Shown: positions 8,470 through 16,624 of the stretch, one piece after another
Position numbering within the stretch: the first letter of the stretch is position 1
How the letters are laid out: every line of letters starts with the position of its first letter
Assembly (NCBI GenBank): GCA_001797845.1
Contig: MGQN01000014.1
Span: 83,298-114,367, forward strand
Direction of reading: 5' to 3'
From: Deltaproteobacteria bacterium RBG_16_44_11
Lineage (GTDB): Bacteria > Desulfobacterota > Syntrophia > Syntrophales > Smithellaceae
DNA length: 31,070 nt
Position numbers and translations under genes: made by a program
The notes under the pieces: model-generated
Database searches by the model: none
The model's input: the letters and a program-made list of their open reading frames with translations, nothing else
What the model was told of the DNA's origin: nothing

Positions 8470-9087
8470 ATGATTCAGGAAAATGTTAAAGCCGACTTCT
8501 GCGCGAAAGTATCGAAGCCCGTTATCGACGCTTCTTCTTATGTTCATCCTCTCGCCGCAGTTATCGGAAATGTCATTTTGGGGAAAAATATCATGGTGGC
8601 GCCCACCGCTTCGGTTAGGGGAGATGAAGGACAGCCTATTTATGTGGGTGATAATTCCAATATCCAAGATGGCGTTGTAATTCACGCGCTGGAAACGGAA
8701 ATGAATGGTAAACAGATAGATAATAATCTCTCTGAGGTAAACGGAAAAAAATATGCAGTATATGTGGGAAGCCGAGTTTCATTGGCTCATCAGGTACAAA
8801 TTCATGGACCGGCAGTAGTTATGGATAATACTTTTGTCGGTATGAAAGTATTGATATTTAAATCTTTTGTCAGCGAGAATTGTGTTATTGAACCGGCGGC
8901 GATATTGATGGGAGTAAAAGTTGCTGACGGCCGTTATGTTCCTGCAGGAGCGGTTATTAAGACTCAAGTTGAGGCTGATAATTTACCGAAGATTACCCCT
9001 GATTATCAGATGAAAGACATGAATAAAGGAGTTCTCCATGTAAATATTGCCCTGGCCAGAGGTTATTTGGCGGCAGATAAAAAATAA
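8470..9087 (+). CDS. cam: Gamma-class carbonic anhydrase, Cam type
   Basis: 205 residues, a left-handed beta-helix hexapeptide protein that interconverts CO2 and bicarbonate. It matches the Methanosarcina Cam subtype rather than the shorter CamH. It has APTASVRGDEGQPIYVG with the Arg50, Asp52 and Glu53 core, VIHALETE with metal ligand His72, and the Glu75 position of Cam's proton-shuttle Glu84. SLAHQVQIHGP supplies ligands His107 and His112. The acidic loop that CamH lacks is kept (about 76-90). Unlike the secreted M. thermophila enzyme it has no signal peptide, so it is probably cytoplasmic. The start is ATG 8470 behind GGAGGG (8459-8464); the frame extends to a TTG at 8455, but that would place the ribosome site inside the gene. 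In anaerobes it may feed carboxylases or acetogenic/syntrophic CO2 exchange (inference). Confidence 0.93.
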   Translation: MIQENVKADFCAKVSKPVIDASSYVHPLAAVIGNVILGKNIMVAPTASVRGDEGQPIYVGDNSNIQDGVVIHALETEMNGKQIDNNLSEVNGKKYAVYVGSRVSLAHQVQIHGPAVVMDNTFVGMKVLIFKSFVSENCVIEPAAILMGVKVADGRYVPAGAVIKTQVEADNLPKITPDYQMKDMNKGVLHVNIALARGYLAADKK

Positions 9088-9152
9088 TTTTAAAGAATCG
9101 AGTTAAAAAACAATATCTGTACAAAATTTAAGAGGTTTGAATGTAAATATGC

Positions 9153-9884
9153 ATGTTTATAAAAAGTAAAGCTATTTTAGTTAGTGAAAATAAATACCGC
9201 TGTCTTTCCTGCGGAACTACAGAAAATATTAATAGAAAGAAGTATTGTTCCGTCAGTTGCCGGCAAAACCTGCGGCAAAAATTAAATGCAAGAAACGGCC
9301 TACTGCAAGCCCTATACGCCCGTTACGCGACTTTTTATTTTTCCGACACGATGATTATTATGGATATAGCTCCCGCAGGTTTTAAGGAGATATTTCGATT
9401 TTCACAGGAGATGGTTGCGGGACAAAAGCCCGCGGAAGAATTTGGCAAAATGGCAAATATGTTGGGAAGAGCGTGGTGGGACGAAGAGCAGCGTTCAAGG
9501 AAAAAATATTTGGCGTCCCGGCATGTGCTGAATTTAGCTCAAAAACATCAGGCAGCGACATCCGCCAGGCCTAAATTAGTAAAAGTTCCCACTATTCGGA
9601 CCGAAATTTTAAAATATCTAGGAATGGAAAAAGATGATTTAAACTCAAACCAGTTACCTAAGATTATTAAAAACTCTTACCGGCAACAGGCAAAAATTCA
9701 TCATCCCGATCTAGGTGGGCATGCTTCAACATTCAGAAAAATTCACGCCGCTTATAAAGAGCTTCTTCAATGGTCGGAGAATCCACGCTTTATACACAGG
9801 AAAGGTTTCCCTGATAAATGGTTTTATGACGGGGAAAATAAAAAGTGGATTCAACCGATGCCGGTGAAAAAGACTGAAGGCTAA
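9153..9884 (+). CDS. Protein with N-terminal zinc-binding motif and C-terminal J domain
   Basis: 243 residues. Near the N-terminus Cys17, Cys20, Cys32 and Cys36 (CLSC and CSVSC) form a likely zinc knuckle/ribbon. The middle is helical and basic with no family I recognise. Residues about 148-208 look like a J domain: the HPD tripeptide is His184-Asp186 in AKIHHPDLGGH, with helix II before and FRKIHAAYKELLQW after it. Canonical DnaJ carries the J domain at the N-terminus and zinc sites in the middle; here the order is reversed. The HPD motif argues that it can stimulate an Hsp70 (DnaK) ATPase, but client and role are unknown. An AGAGG lies about 18 bases before ATG 9153, further than usual. Its last codons run into the repeat patch shared with mobA's end. 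Confidence 0.75.
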   Translation: MFIKSKAILVSENKYRCLSCGTTENINRKKYCSVSCRQNLRQKLNARNGLLQALYARYATFYFSDTMIIMDIAPAGFKEIFRFSQEMVAGQKPAEEFGKMANMLGRAWWDEEQRSRKKYLASRHVLNLAQKHQAATSARPKLVKVPTIRTEILKYLGMEKDDLNSNQLPKIIKNSYRQQAKIHHPDLGGHASTFRKIHAAYKELLQWSENPRFIHRKGFPDKWFYDGENKKWIQPMPVKKTEG

Positions 9885-10048
9885 AGGTGTTTAGGCTGAA
9901 GGTTGAAACGAATCCCAGCATTCTGAACGGCAAATGCCGGGGTTGAAATCTGTCTTATACCTAACAGCCTTCAATCTCGCGCCTCTTCGTATGACCTCGT
10001 GTCACCTCGTGTGACCTTCAGGTTATCAGGTGATTAGGTCATTAGGGG
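9868..10048. repeat. Degenerate short-repeat patch between convergent genes
   Basis: The intergenic strip and the last codons of both convergent genes are made of imperfect short units. Left part: variants of TGAAGGCT/GCTGAAGG, answered on the other strand by AGCCTTCA near 9968. Middle: a 10-bp-period series ATGACCTCGT, GTCACCTCGT, GTGACCTTCA (9991-10020). Right part: on the minus strand an 8-base-period series TGACCTAA, TCACCTGA, TAACCTGA. TGACCT and AGGTCA pair into a stem across 10012-10040. Such patches often act as bidirectional terminators or small dispersed repeats. I cannot tell which from one copy. Confidence 0.6.
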
Positions 10049-10638
10049 TCAGTCTTTTCTCTAATTACCTTTAGTTCCCCCGGCGTATTTATGTTGAGAA
10101 AAAGACGCCCGTCTTCGTTGAAAGGTTTTATTCGCTCTTCCGGTACGGGAAACACACGCAGTTCCTTATAAAATGAGGTTATTTTTAGTTTATCCGCTAA
10201 AAGATGCCTCTTTATTACGGGCAGACAATTTTTGGAATAGATAGCGTGAAGAGGCTGAAAGCCTTCCGATAGTTTGGGAACAACGATATCGTATTTATCC
10301 GCCTGCTCGGTTAGATAAATAATAAAATCTTTATTTAAAAAAGGCATATCGCATGCGGCGATAAAAGAATGATTATGAGAGGCGAAGAAAAGACCGGTGT
10401 AAATTCCTCCCAACGCGCCCTTATCTTTGTAAATATCACTGACAATTACAGCGCTTGCGAATTCAGTATAAAACAGGGGATCATTTGTTACAATAATTAT
10501 TTCTGAAAATATTTCATGATAAACACCGAGAATTTTGTCAATCAGACGGTAGTTTTCCACTTCCAAAAAAGATTTTTTCTTCCCCATGCGAGTATTTTTA
10601 CCGCCGGCCAAAACAATGCCGCTTAAATTTTTTTTCAT
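10042..10638 (-). CDS. mobA: Molybdenum cofactor guanylyltransferase
   Basis: 198 residues. MobA transfers GMP from GTP to molybdopterin-Mo, giving the guanine dinucleotide cofactor used by formate dehydrogenases and related enzymes. The nucleotidyltransferase signature is GIVLAGGKNTRMGKKKSF at residues 7-24. The metal-binding Asp is in AACDMPFL, and GALGGIYTGL is the guanine-site region. Length agrees with the family. The C-terminal KTDP lies in the repeat patch. It is 67 bp downstream of the activase-type gene on the same strand and may be cotranscribed. No other Mo-cofactor gene is in the window. Confidence 0.92.
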   Translation of the reverse strand: MKKNLSGIVLAGGKNTRMGKKKSFLEVENYRLIDKILGVYHEIFSEIIIVTNDPLFYTEFASAVIVSDIYKDKGALGGIYTGLFFASHNHSFIAACDMPFLNKDFIIYLTEQADKYDIVVPKLSEGFQPLHAIYSKNCLPVIKRHLLADKLKITSFYKELRVFPVPEERIKPFNEDGRLFLNINTPGELKVIREKTDP

Positions 10639-10705
10639 ATTAAAGTTATTGCCGTTTAAGCGTAGTTTGAATAATTAATTTTATTATGCAACAATACAAC
10701 ATTAT

Positions 10706-13700
10706 CTATCTAATTATTTTTCTATCAATGGACAATTGTTTGATGCCGTCTTGTTCTACCATTGCGCTAAAATCCGCATGGCCTTTGAATCTCAAAACAT
10801 TGAGCATGAATATTTCCAGTTTGCTAAGAACATTCGGCGGCAGAAGATTGCCGTCAATTTCAATCGAAATTATCGGGTATTTTCTTTCTCTGGCCCACGG
10901 AGTAAATAAACCTTCGATTACCCGTCCAATGAGGCAGGCAAATGGTGAAATATTTACTATGCCCGAATAGCCGTCCATCATTGCTGTGGCGGCAACCCCG
11001 CTCGATATGCTTATTTCCGAATAAAGCTCCTGGCTCAGGAAATGCTTTTCGGTGTTTTTCATTATTTCTTTTATGTCGTGAGGAGAATCAGGAATAAGCC
11101 CGGTTGCGTTCAACGTCTCCCGGATATTTTTCTCCACATTATGTTTATAAAAATGTTCGATTTTCCAATTGATTAAATCCATAAATTCTCTGGCAAAGAT
11201 TCGGCGATACCATGGTGTTAAGCCCAGTCTTTTTTTAAGTTCATAGTTACGGACAAAATCACAATAATAAATCCACTCAGCAATACTCGAAACTTTGCCG
11301 ATAATACCATGATTACTGAAGTGCTGAATCAATTCATCTACGGCAAAATCGTCACGCCGCACATATATTTCACCGACAATGAGCACCTTGGGGTATTCTT
11401 CGATCTTCTTCTTTAGCGGGATAAGGGAAATATCGCCGGCAATTTCTTTTAAAACCGGCAGAACTTCGGTAATATTATGCTCAGCGATGCTGATCATTTT
11501 GTGCCAGAGTTTATCGTATTTTTCCATCGCGCTTTCCGGGTCTGCCGCGCAAGTTCTCAGAGATGTTTCGACATCTTTCATATAATCGCCGATTGTAATG
11601 GCCCACCAGGCGTATTTGGAAAATTCCGGGCCTAGTTCGTTATAAGAGTTATCCGAATCTAAAGTAAAAACGACAACATTTTCCAGACGCAAATCTTTGA
11701 AAAGATTTTCATAAAAGACAAAATACTGACCTGTGCGGCAAGGGCCTGTTGTAGTAGGGACAAACAGGATATAAATTTCATCCTTCCGGTATTTATCGGA
11801 AGAAAAATATTTCAAAGCGCTGCCTAAAACAAGATGTGAAGGCAAACACTCCTTCCCGGAAGCGTGATTGCGTGCCATCTGTAAAGTGTAAATATCCGGC
11901 ACCGGCATAGCTTCCGCATTAATACCCAAGCCGCGAATAGTGGCGCCGATCAGTTCCGCGGAAAGCCTGCCCATACTCGAAAGCAAAAGTTTGACGCGCT
12001 GGTTATTTTTAATAGGAATCTTTTCTCCCGTTTGCCTGTTTAAAATATGAATATCTTCGCCGCGATTATTAATAAATCTCAGTCCATTATCGTATCTGGA
12101 CTCGCGCATATCTGTAATTTTAGAACGATATCCTTCGATAATATCCAAAAATGCTTCGATGCGTGTATCCACACCGGCGTCCGCAGTATGAGAATCCAGT
12201 TCCAAAATTAAAAAAGGCTTGGTGCCCATAATCCATTTTAGATAATGGAGCATAAAAGAATCCGGCGCGCAGGAGAAATTGGAGATATATGTGACATAAA
12301 TATTGTCTTCATTTTTTAATAAAACGCCGGCTTTCATATCCTGTTGGCCGTAATACCAATACATATTGGGATAAATAGGTTGATCGGAGAAAGGAAGAAT
12401 ATCGTAAGGGATGACTGAATAGCCGCGAGTTGTATATTTACGCGGAATGCCCATGTTGGCATCAGCTGTGAATGCATTATAAGGTCTGCCCAAAAGAGCA
12501 ATGACCGGTCTTTTTGCTCTTTTAGCTTCGGCCAGTGCGGTTTTGCCTAACTGGCCTGCCTTGACAAAATATTCCATTTGTTTATTGTAAGCAATCGTAA
12601 AAGCCTTTTTAGATTCGCTTTCGGGAAATCCGAGTCCTAAGGCCATTTCTACAAATGATTCAGAGGCTTTTTCCGGGCCATACATAAAACTGACTACAGG
12701 CAACAAATATTTATCATCCGGAATTTCAGGGAAAGCCTTCTTAATATAGTAGGGTAACCCTTGTGTGATGGGACAAAAGTTTGCCGGAGTGTCTTTTTCA
12801 TAACTTTCCATGTCTTTAAAGTGTGGCAGAAAAATGTAATCAAGATTACGGTCAAATATATCCTGCACAGATCCATGAGCAATTTCCGCAGGAAAACAAT
12901 AGCTGCTTTCCACCCGTGCTGTACCTTCGGCTGATATATTCTTCGAAATAATAGTTTCTATGCCCAATTCATGAAAAAACCAGGAATAAAGCGGCCAAAG
13001 GGTATAAATGGAAAAGCAGCGAGGAATACCGATAATAAAATCTTTTTTCTTGTTCAGGTTGGCAGGATTCGGCGCACATTCCTTAAAGAGGAGATCGTTA
13101 CGCTGTTCGATATAGTCGAATACCTCAGCTTCGTTAAATGCCTTTTTCTTTCTTATATTGGCATATTTATTACACCTGCCGCCGAACATATACTTATTGT
13201 TATTCACGTTAAGAATGCGTATCGGGCAAAAATTATCGCAAGCCTTGCACTGAAATTCCTTTTCATAAATTATTTCCGTGGCCAGAATGCGGTCAATATC
13301 GAAAGGGTTTTTACTGAGAAAACCATCCTTTAGTTTTTGCTTGGCAAGGATGCCTACGCCGAAACAACCCATCAGTTCGGGATCAGGAGGCACAAGAATA
13401 TTCTTATCCAGCAGCATGGCAAAAGCCAGAGGAACGGCTTTGTTTTTGGCCACCCCGCCTTGCAGAACAATATTTTTGCCGATGGTTCGATTTCCCACCA
13501 CTCTATTCAGATAGTTGGAAACGATCGAGGTGACGATTCCCGCCGTTATATCTTCGCGGGAAGCGCCCTGTTGAATGGCATTGCGGATATCTGAGTTAAT
13601 AAAGGCGGAACAATGTTCGCCGAATTTCAAAGGTTCCTCGGCGGCAAGGGCGATATCGCCGATATCGGCAGCCTCGGCGATGTTTAAATCGCCTTGCGCG

Positions 13701-15016
13701 GATTCTTCCAAAAAAGAACCTGTTCCGGCAGAGCAGGCTTCGTTCATGGCGTAGTCTATGGGTACCTTATTTTTCAGGAAAACATATTTGGCATCCTGTC
13801 CTCCAATTTCAAATATCGTATCAATATTCTCACGATAAAAAGTGGTGCCGACAGCGTGAGCGATAATTTCGTTGTAAACAGCAGGCGTTTCCAAAAACAC
13901 ACCCAGTATCTCTCGTGATGATCCTGTAGTGGAAGCAAGCGTAATACTGATTTTTTCATCGCCGATATCTTCATTGATTTGTTTCTTTATTTCGATAAGA
14001 CAATGTTTGAGCGCTTTTACCGGGTCTCCGTGAGTGCGTCCATAAAAAGAAGCGGTAATTTCATCTGTTTCCATATCAATTAAACATGCTTTGGTCGTAG
14101 TTGATCCGCCGTCAACACCCAGGATATATTCTCTTCCCGCGACAACTTTGCCCTTTGGGGAAGGCAAATACGTCACTTTTCCTTCCGCGGATTTCAAATT
14201 TTTAAATTTTTTAAATTGAATACGGCTTTGCTTAAACAAAGAATTAAGGGAAGGTAATATGCTGCCTGCATTTCTGGCCATGAGCGCCGCCCCGTAAGCT
14301 TCAAAATATGGGGCTTGAGCAGGAATGATTAATTCAATTTCCGGTAACCGTTGGCGAATAAAGCGGAGAATGTATTGATTTTGTGTAACTCCGCCGACGA
14401 GCATTATTTTCCCCTTGTCTATTCTGGCCCTTTTGAGAAAATCAATCACCTTAACCGCCATGACATCGCTGAGTGAAAGAACTATATCTCCTTTATTCGC
14501 CTCGCCTTTGTTCAAGCGGTGCGTACAGTCGCTTTTCATAAAAACAGAACACCGCGAAGATAGTTTGAAGACACAACTTTGTTCGTTAAGGGAATTAATA
14601 TCAGTGAGCTTCATATTCATGCGCGCGAGTTGCTGCTTGAAAAATTCCCCCGTGCCGGAAGCGCATTTATTTCCCGAAAAACTTGTTATAATCTTATTGT
14701 TTTTATCAATGGTGTAAACAACAAGGTCTTCACCGCCTAAAGAAACCAGAGCGTCAATTTTTTGATTGAGGCGTTGAAGCGCCTCTTCAATGCATAGAGG
14801 TTCGATTACGCTATTGATATTTAGTAGATGTCTGCCTTCAGTACCTGTAACCAAAGATTTAATATCGGCGGGTATTTGGTGGGATGATAAAATCTTTTTT
14901 AATGTATAAAGAAAGTCTCCTTCATGAGGTTCTACGGCGCTCCAGGAAATGTTATTTCCTTCCAGCATGGTTACTTTAACATTGGAAGAGCCGATATTAA
15001 TGCCCAGACTGTGCAT
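10706..15016 (-). CDS. Acyl-CoA dehydratase activase-type protein: two ASKHA/BadF activase domains fused to dehydratase-like (DUF2229) domains
   Basis: 1436 residues, one uninterrupted frame. Two HgdC/BadF-type ATPase domains lie in tandem. Domain 1 (about 1-250) has INIGSSNVKV, KCASGTG (Cys118) and RCSVF (Cys156). Domain 2 (about 296-565) has GVDGGSTTTKA, ACSAGTGSF (Cys428) and HCSAF (Cys469). In HgdC the matching two cysteines of each monomer hold one [4Fe-4S] cluster between two subunits, so one chain carries a complete pseudo-dimer. A Cys-rich link (Cys590, 593, 597, 615) leads into a DUF2229/dehydratase-like part (about 655-965, Cys707, Cys748, Cys916 in FSCAPDSF). A second such part follows (about 1005-1340, KECLPSH Cys1057 and GPCRTGQY Cys1093). 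Known relatives make ATP-driven very-low-potential electrons (2-hydroxyacyl-CoA dehydratases, benzoyl-CoA reductase, double-cubane proteins); the substrate here is unknown. ATG 15016 follows GGAG. Confidence 0.88.
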   Translation of the reverse strand: MHSLGINIGSSNVKVTMLEGNNISWSAVEPHEGDFLYTLKKILSSHQIPADIKSLVTGTEGRHLLNINSVIEPLCIEEALQRLNQKIDALVSLGGEDLVVYTIDKNNKIITSFSGNKCASGTGEFFKQQLARMNMKLTDINSLNEQSCVFKLSSRCSVFMKSDCTHRLNKGEANKGDIVLSLSDVMAVKVIDFLKRARIDKGKIMLVGGVTQNQYILRFIRQRLPEIELIIPAQAPYFEAYGAALMARNAGSILPSLNSLFKQSRIQFKKFKNLKSAEGKVTYLPSPKGKVVAGREYILGVDGGSTTTKACLIDMETDEITASFYGRTHGDPVKALKHCLIEIKKQINEDIGDEKISITLASTTGSSREILGVFLETPAVYNEIIAHAVGTTFYRENIDTIFEIGGQDAKYVFLKNKVPIDYAMNEACSAGTGSFLEESAQGDLNIAEAADIGDIALAAEEPLKFGEHCSAFINSDIRNAIQQGASREDITAGIVTSIVSNYLNRVVGNRTIGKNIVLQGGVAKNKAVPLAFAMLLDKNILVPPDPELMGCFGVGILAKQKLKDGFLSKNPFDIDRILATEIIYEKEFQCKACDNFCPIRILNVNNNKYMFGGRCNKYANIRKKKAFNEAEVFDYIEQRNDLLFKECAPNPANLNKKKDFIIGIPRCFSIYTLWPLYSWFFHELGIETIISKNISAEGTARVESSYCFPAEIAHGSVQDIFDRNLDYIFLPHFKDMESYEKDTPANFCPITQGLPYYIKKAFPEIPDDKYLLPVVSFMYGPEKASESFVEMALGLGFPESESKKAFTIAYNKQMEYFVKAGQLGKTALAEAKRAKRPVIALLGRPYNAFTADANMGIPRKYTTRGYSVIPYDILPFSDQPIYPNMYWYYGQQDMKAGVLLKNEDNIYVTYISNFSCAPDSFMLHYLKWIMGTKPFLILELDSHTADAGVDTRIEAFLDIIEGYRSKITDMRESRYDNGLRFINNRGEDIHILNRQTGEKIPIKNNQRVKLLLSSMGRLSAELIGATIRGLGINAEAMPVPDIYTLQMARNHASGKECLPSHLVLGSALKYFSSDKYRKDEIYILFVPTTTGPCRTGQYFVFYENLFKDLRLENVVVFTLDSDNSYNELGPEFSKYAWWAITIGDYMKDVETSLRTCAADPESAMEKYDKLWHKMISIAEHNITEVLPVLKEIAGDISLIPLKKKIEEYPKVLIVGEIYVRRDDFAVDELIQHFSNHGIIGKVSSIAEWIYYCDFVRNYELKKRLGLTPWYRRIFAREFMDLINWKIEHFYKHNVEKNIRETLNATGLIPDSPHDIKEIMKNTEKHFLSQELYSEISISSGVAATAMMDGYSGIVNISPFACLIGRVIEGLFTPWARERKYPIISIEIDGNLLPPNVLSKLEIFMLNVLRFKGHADFSAMVEQDGIKQLSIDRKIIR

Positions 15017-15049
15017 AAAAAAACTCCATTTAGAATATGATACAAATGC

Positions 15050-15078
15050 TAGATATTACGAATGAACTGTCACGTCAA
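15050..15078 (-). promoter_or_regulatory. Possible sigma-70 promoter of the activase-type gene
   Basis: On the minus strand TTGACG (15078-15073) is followed by a 17-base spacer and TATCTA (15055-15050), 33 bases before the start codon. The -35 is good and the -10 poor, so this is a tentative call. Confidence 0.3.
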
Positions 15079-15131
15079 GTAGCAGATAGTATTTTTAAAA
15101 ACTGTTAGCAAATATTCTAGTTATTATATCA

Positions 15132-15178
15132 TGAAAAAATGAAATAAAAACAGCTGATAACGGGCGCTACCAGCTGTT
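15132..15178 (-). terminator. Rho-independent terminator after atpB
   Basis: Read on the minus strand, AACAGCTG (15178-15171) and CAGCTGTT (15156-15149) form a perfect eight-base stem around a 14-base loop. A T-rich run TTTTTATTTCATTTTTT follows. It closes the atpZ-atpI-atpB transcript before the activase-type gene. The rest of the 247-bp gap (15017-15263) shows only the activase promoter candidate and AT-rich sequence. Confidence 0.8.
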
Positions 15179-15263
15179 GAAAGTAAATTTTCTATGATGT
15201 TCAATTTAGTTACGTATGTAAGAGTCGGTTACATCTATCCGATAATTACGACTCGTTTAATAA

Positions 15264-15917
15264 TTAATGGCCTTCTTCCATTGCTCCCGATATGTACATC
15301 ATCGCCAGCAGCATAAAAACAACCGTTTGTATCAAGGACGTAAAAATCATTAATATAAAAACAGGCAAAGGAACAAGCGTCGGTACAAGAAATAAAACGA
15401 CGAGAAGGACGATATCTTCACCCTTGATATTGCCGAATAAACGAAAAGTCAGAGAAAGCGGCCTCGAAAAATGGCTGATGATTTCAATAGGTACCATCAG
15501 AGGAGTGAGCCACCAAACGGGTCCCATAAATTGTTTGAAATATTTTACACCATGAGTTCTTACTCCCACCACATGCGTGGAAAGAAATACAACGATGGCC
15601 AGAGCAGCAGTGGTATTGATAGAGGAGGTGGGAGATTCAAATCCGGGAATGATTCCCAGAAGATTAGCCGTTAAAATAAAGATTCCGAGCGTGGCAATTA
15701 AAGGAAAAAACCTGCGGCCATTATGTCCCATTATTTCATTGAGCAGCGCGTCAAAACCGCCAATAATGACTTCCATTACATTTTGAAATCTACCCGGGTA
15801 GATGGAAAGACGGCGGGCAGCCAGAAAAGATAATACGGAAAGAGCAATGGCAAGAAACCAGGCATAAGTTACATGCGGGGGAAAATAAGCATTCTCCAGA
15901 AAGAGCAGGGGATGCAT
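15264..15917 (-). CDS. atpB: F-type ATP synthase subunit a (F0)
   Basis: 217 residues, five to six hydrophobic helices. Subunit a forms the ion half-channels beside the c-ring in the inner membrane. The essential arginine (E. coli aArg210) is Arg159 in PLSLTFRLFGNI. The second conserved helix pair contains GIIPGFESPTSSI and the C-terminus ends in AMMYISGAMEEGH. ATG 15917 has a GAGGAGG site about 12 bases upstream. It follows atpI with four bases between the genes. The c subunit, usually next in the operon, is absent here and encoded at 20652. The catalytic F1 genes are not in the window. Confidence 0.96.
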   Translation of the reverse strand: MHPLLFLENAYFPPHVTYAWFLAIALSVLSFLAARRLSIYPGRFQNVMEVIIGGFDALLNEIMGHNGRRFFPLIATLGIFILTANLLGIIPGFESPTSSINTTAALAIVVFLSTHVVGVRTHGVKYFKQFMGPVWWLTPLMVPIEIISHFSRPLSLTFRLFGNIKGEDIVLLVVLFLVPTLVPLPVFILMIFTSLIQTVVFMLLAMMYISGAMEEGH

Positions 15918-15920
15918 ATA

Positions 15921-16316
15921 TTAATTAACCTCCTCAAGAAAGTTTTTTTTTGCAAGGGTGATAATTACGGTTAGGACAATGCTGAGCACTACTACGGAAA
16001 GACCGATAATTAAACCAATGACGCTGACCGTACCGGCAGAAATTAAAAAATACAATATAATCGCGCTTAGTGTTAAACGGATAAAATATTTGAAAATGAC
16101 CGCGCCCCTAATGTTACCGCCAGGTTTATCAAAAATCCCCCGTAAACCTTGTCGCATCCAATAAAAATTTACAATGCAGATAAAGCCGCCTAGCAAAACG
16201 CCCATGGCAAATTTAAATGAAGCAAAAATTAATGAAGGAATAAAAATAATGGCGAGAATAATCCAATTGGTAATTTCAATTTTTTTTTGGAGCGGGTCTT
16301 TGGCGATGAGGTTCAC
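15921..16316 (-). CDS. atpI: ATP synthase subunit I family protein
   Basis: 131 residues with four predicted membrane helices (about 15-33, 37-55, 73-92, 97-121). The position between atpZ and atpB, the size and the topology fit the ATP synthase I family, a membrane protein that helps assemble the c-ring or the F0 sector. The start is a GTG at 16316 (GTG AAC CTC) with AAAGAG upstream. It overlaps the end of atpZ by 41 bases, in another frame. The sequence itself is poorly conserved in this family, so context carries much of the call. Confidence 0.8.
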   Translation of the reverse strand: MNLIAKDPLQKKIEITNWIILAIIFIPSLIFASFKFAMGVLLGGFICIVNFYWMRQGLRGIFDKPGGNIRGAVIFKYFIRLTLSAIILYFLISAGTVSVIGLIIGLSVVVLSIVLTVIITLAKKNFLEEVN

Positions 16317-16560
16317 TTTTAATACTCTTTATTATTGGTTCATCATCAGTAAAATATTTTTTTATCAAAACATATAAGTTACGAAATCCAGCCGCAATGC
16401 CGATAAATAATAAAATTATAGTAAAAACGTTTCCGGAATCAAATTTTCTATCTAAATAAGCTCCCAGGATGAGACAACCAAAAATTGCCAAAACCATGGC
16501 AATGCCGATGCTGCTGGCATAAGCCATTTGCATGGCATTTTTTCTGATTTCTGGATCCAT
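16276..16560 (-). CDS. atpZ: AtpZ/AtpI-family F0 accessory protein
   Basis: 94 residues with two membrane helices (about 13-34 and 43-64) and a basic, proline-containing tail. The motifs YASSIGIAMVLAIFGCLILG and GAYLDRKF are typical of the short AtpZ (AtpQ-like) proteins that head F-type ATP synthase operons. They have been linked to Mg2+/Ca2+ transport or F0 assembly, but the role is not settled. It is first in the atpZ-atpI-atpB run, 63 bp after fcl. Its last 41 bases overlap atpI. Confidence 0.82.
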   Translation of the reverse strand: MDPEIRKNAMQMAYASSIGIAMVLAIFGCLILGAYLDRKFDSGNVFTIILLFIGIAAGFRNLYVLIKKYFTDDEPIIKSIKSEPHRQRPAPKKN

Positions 16561-16603
16561 TTGGCAATTTAGTCCTTAACATTTATAAAAGGTAAAGTCA
16601 AAC

Positions 16604-16624
16604 AAAAAATGACCGGCGTTCATT
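16604..16624 (-). terminator. Weak hairpin with T-run directly after fcl
   Basis: Minus-strand AATGA (16624-16620) and TCATT (16612-16608) make a five-base stem around ACGCCGG, followed by six T. The stem is short and AT-rich, so it may only attenuate reading from fcl into the F0 genes. Confidence 0.35.

Noticed and set aside
16573..16601. Promoter for atpZ-I-B (TTGACT, 17 bases, TAAGGA on the minus strand)
   Set aside because: The -10 matches only two of six bases; I could not separate it from chance in AT-rich sequence.
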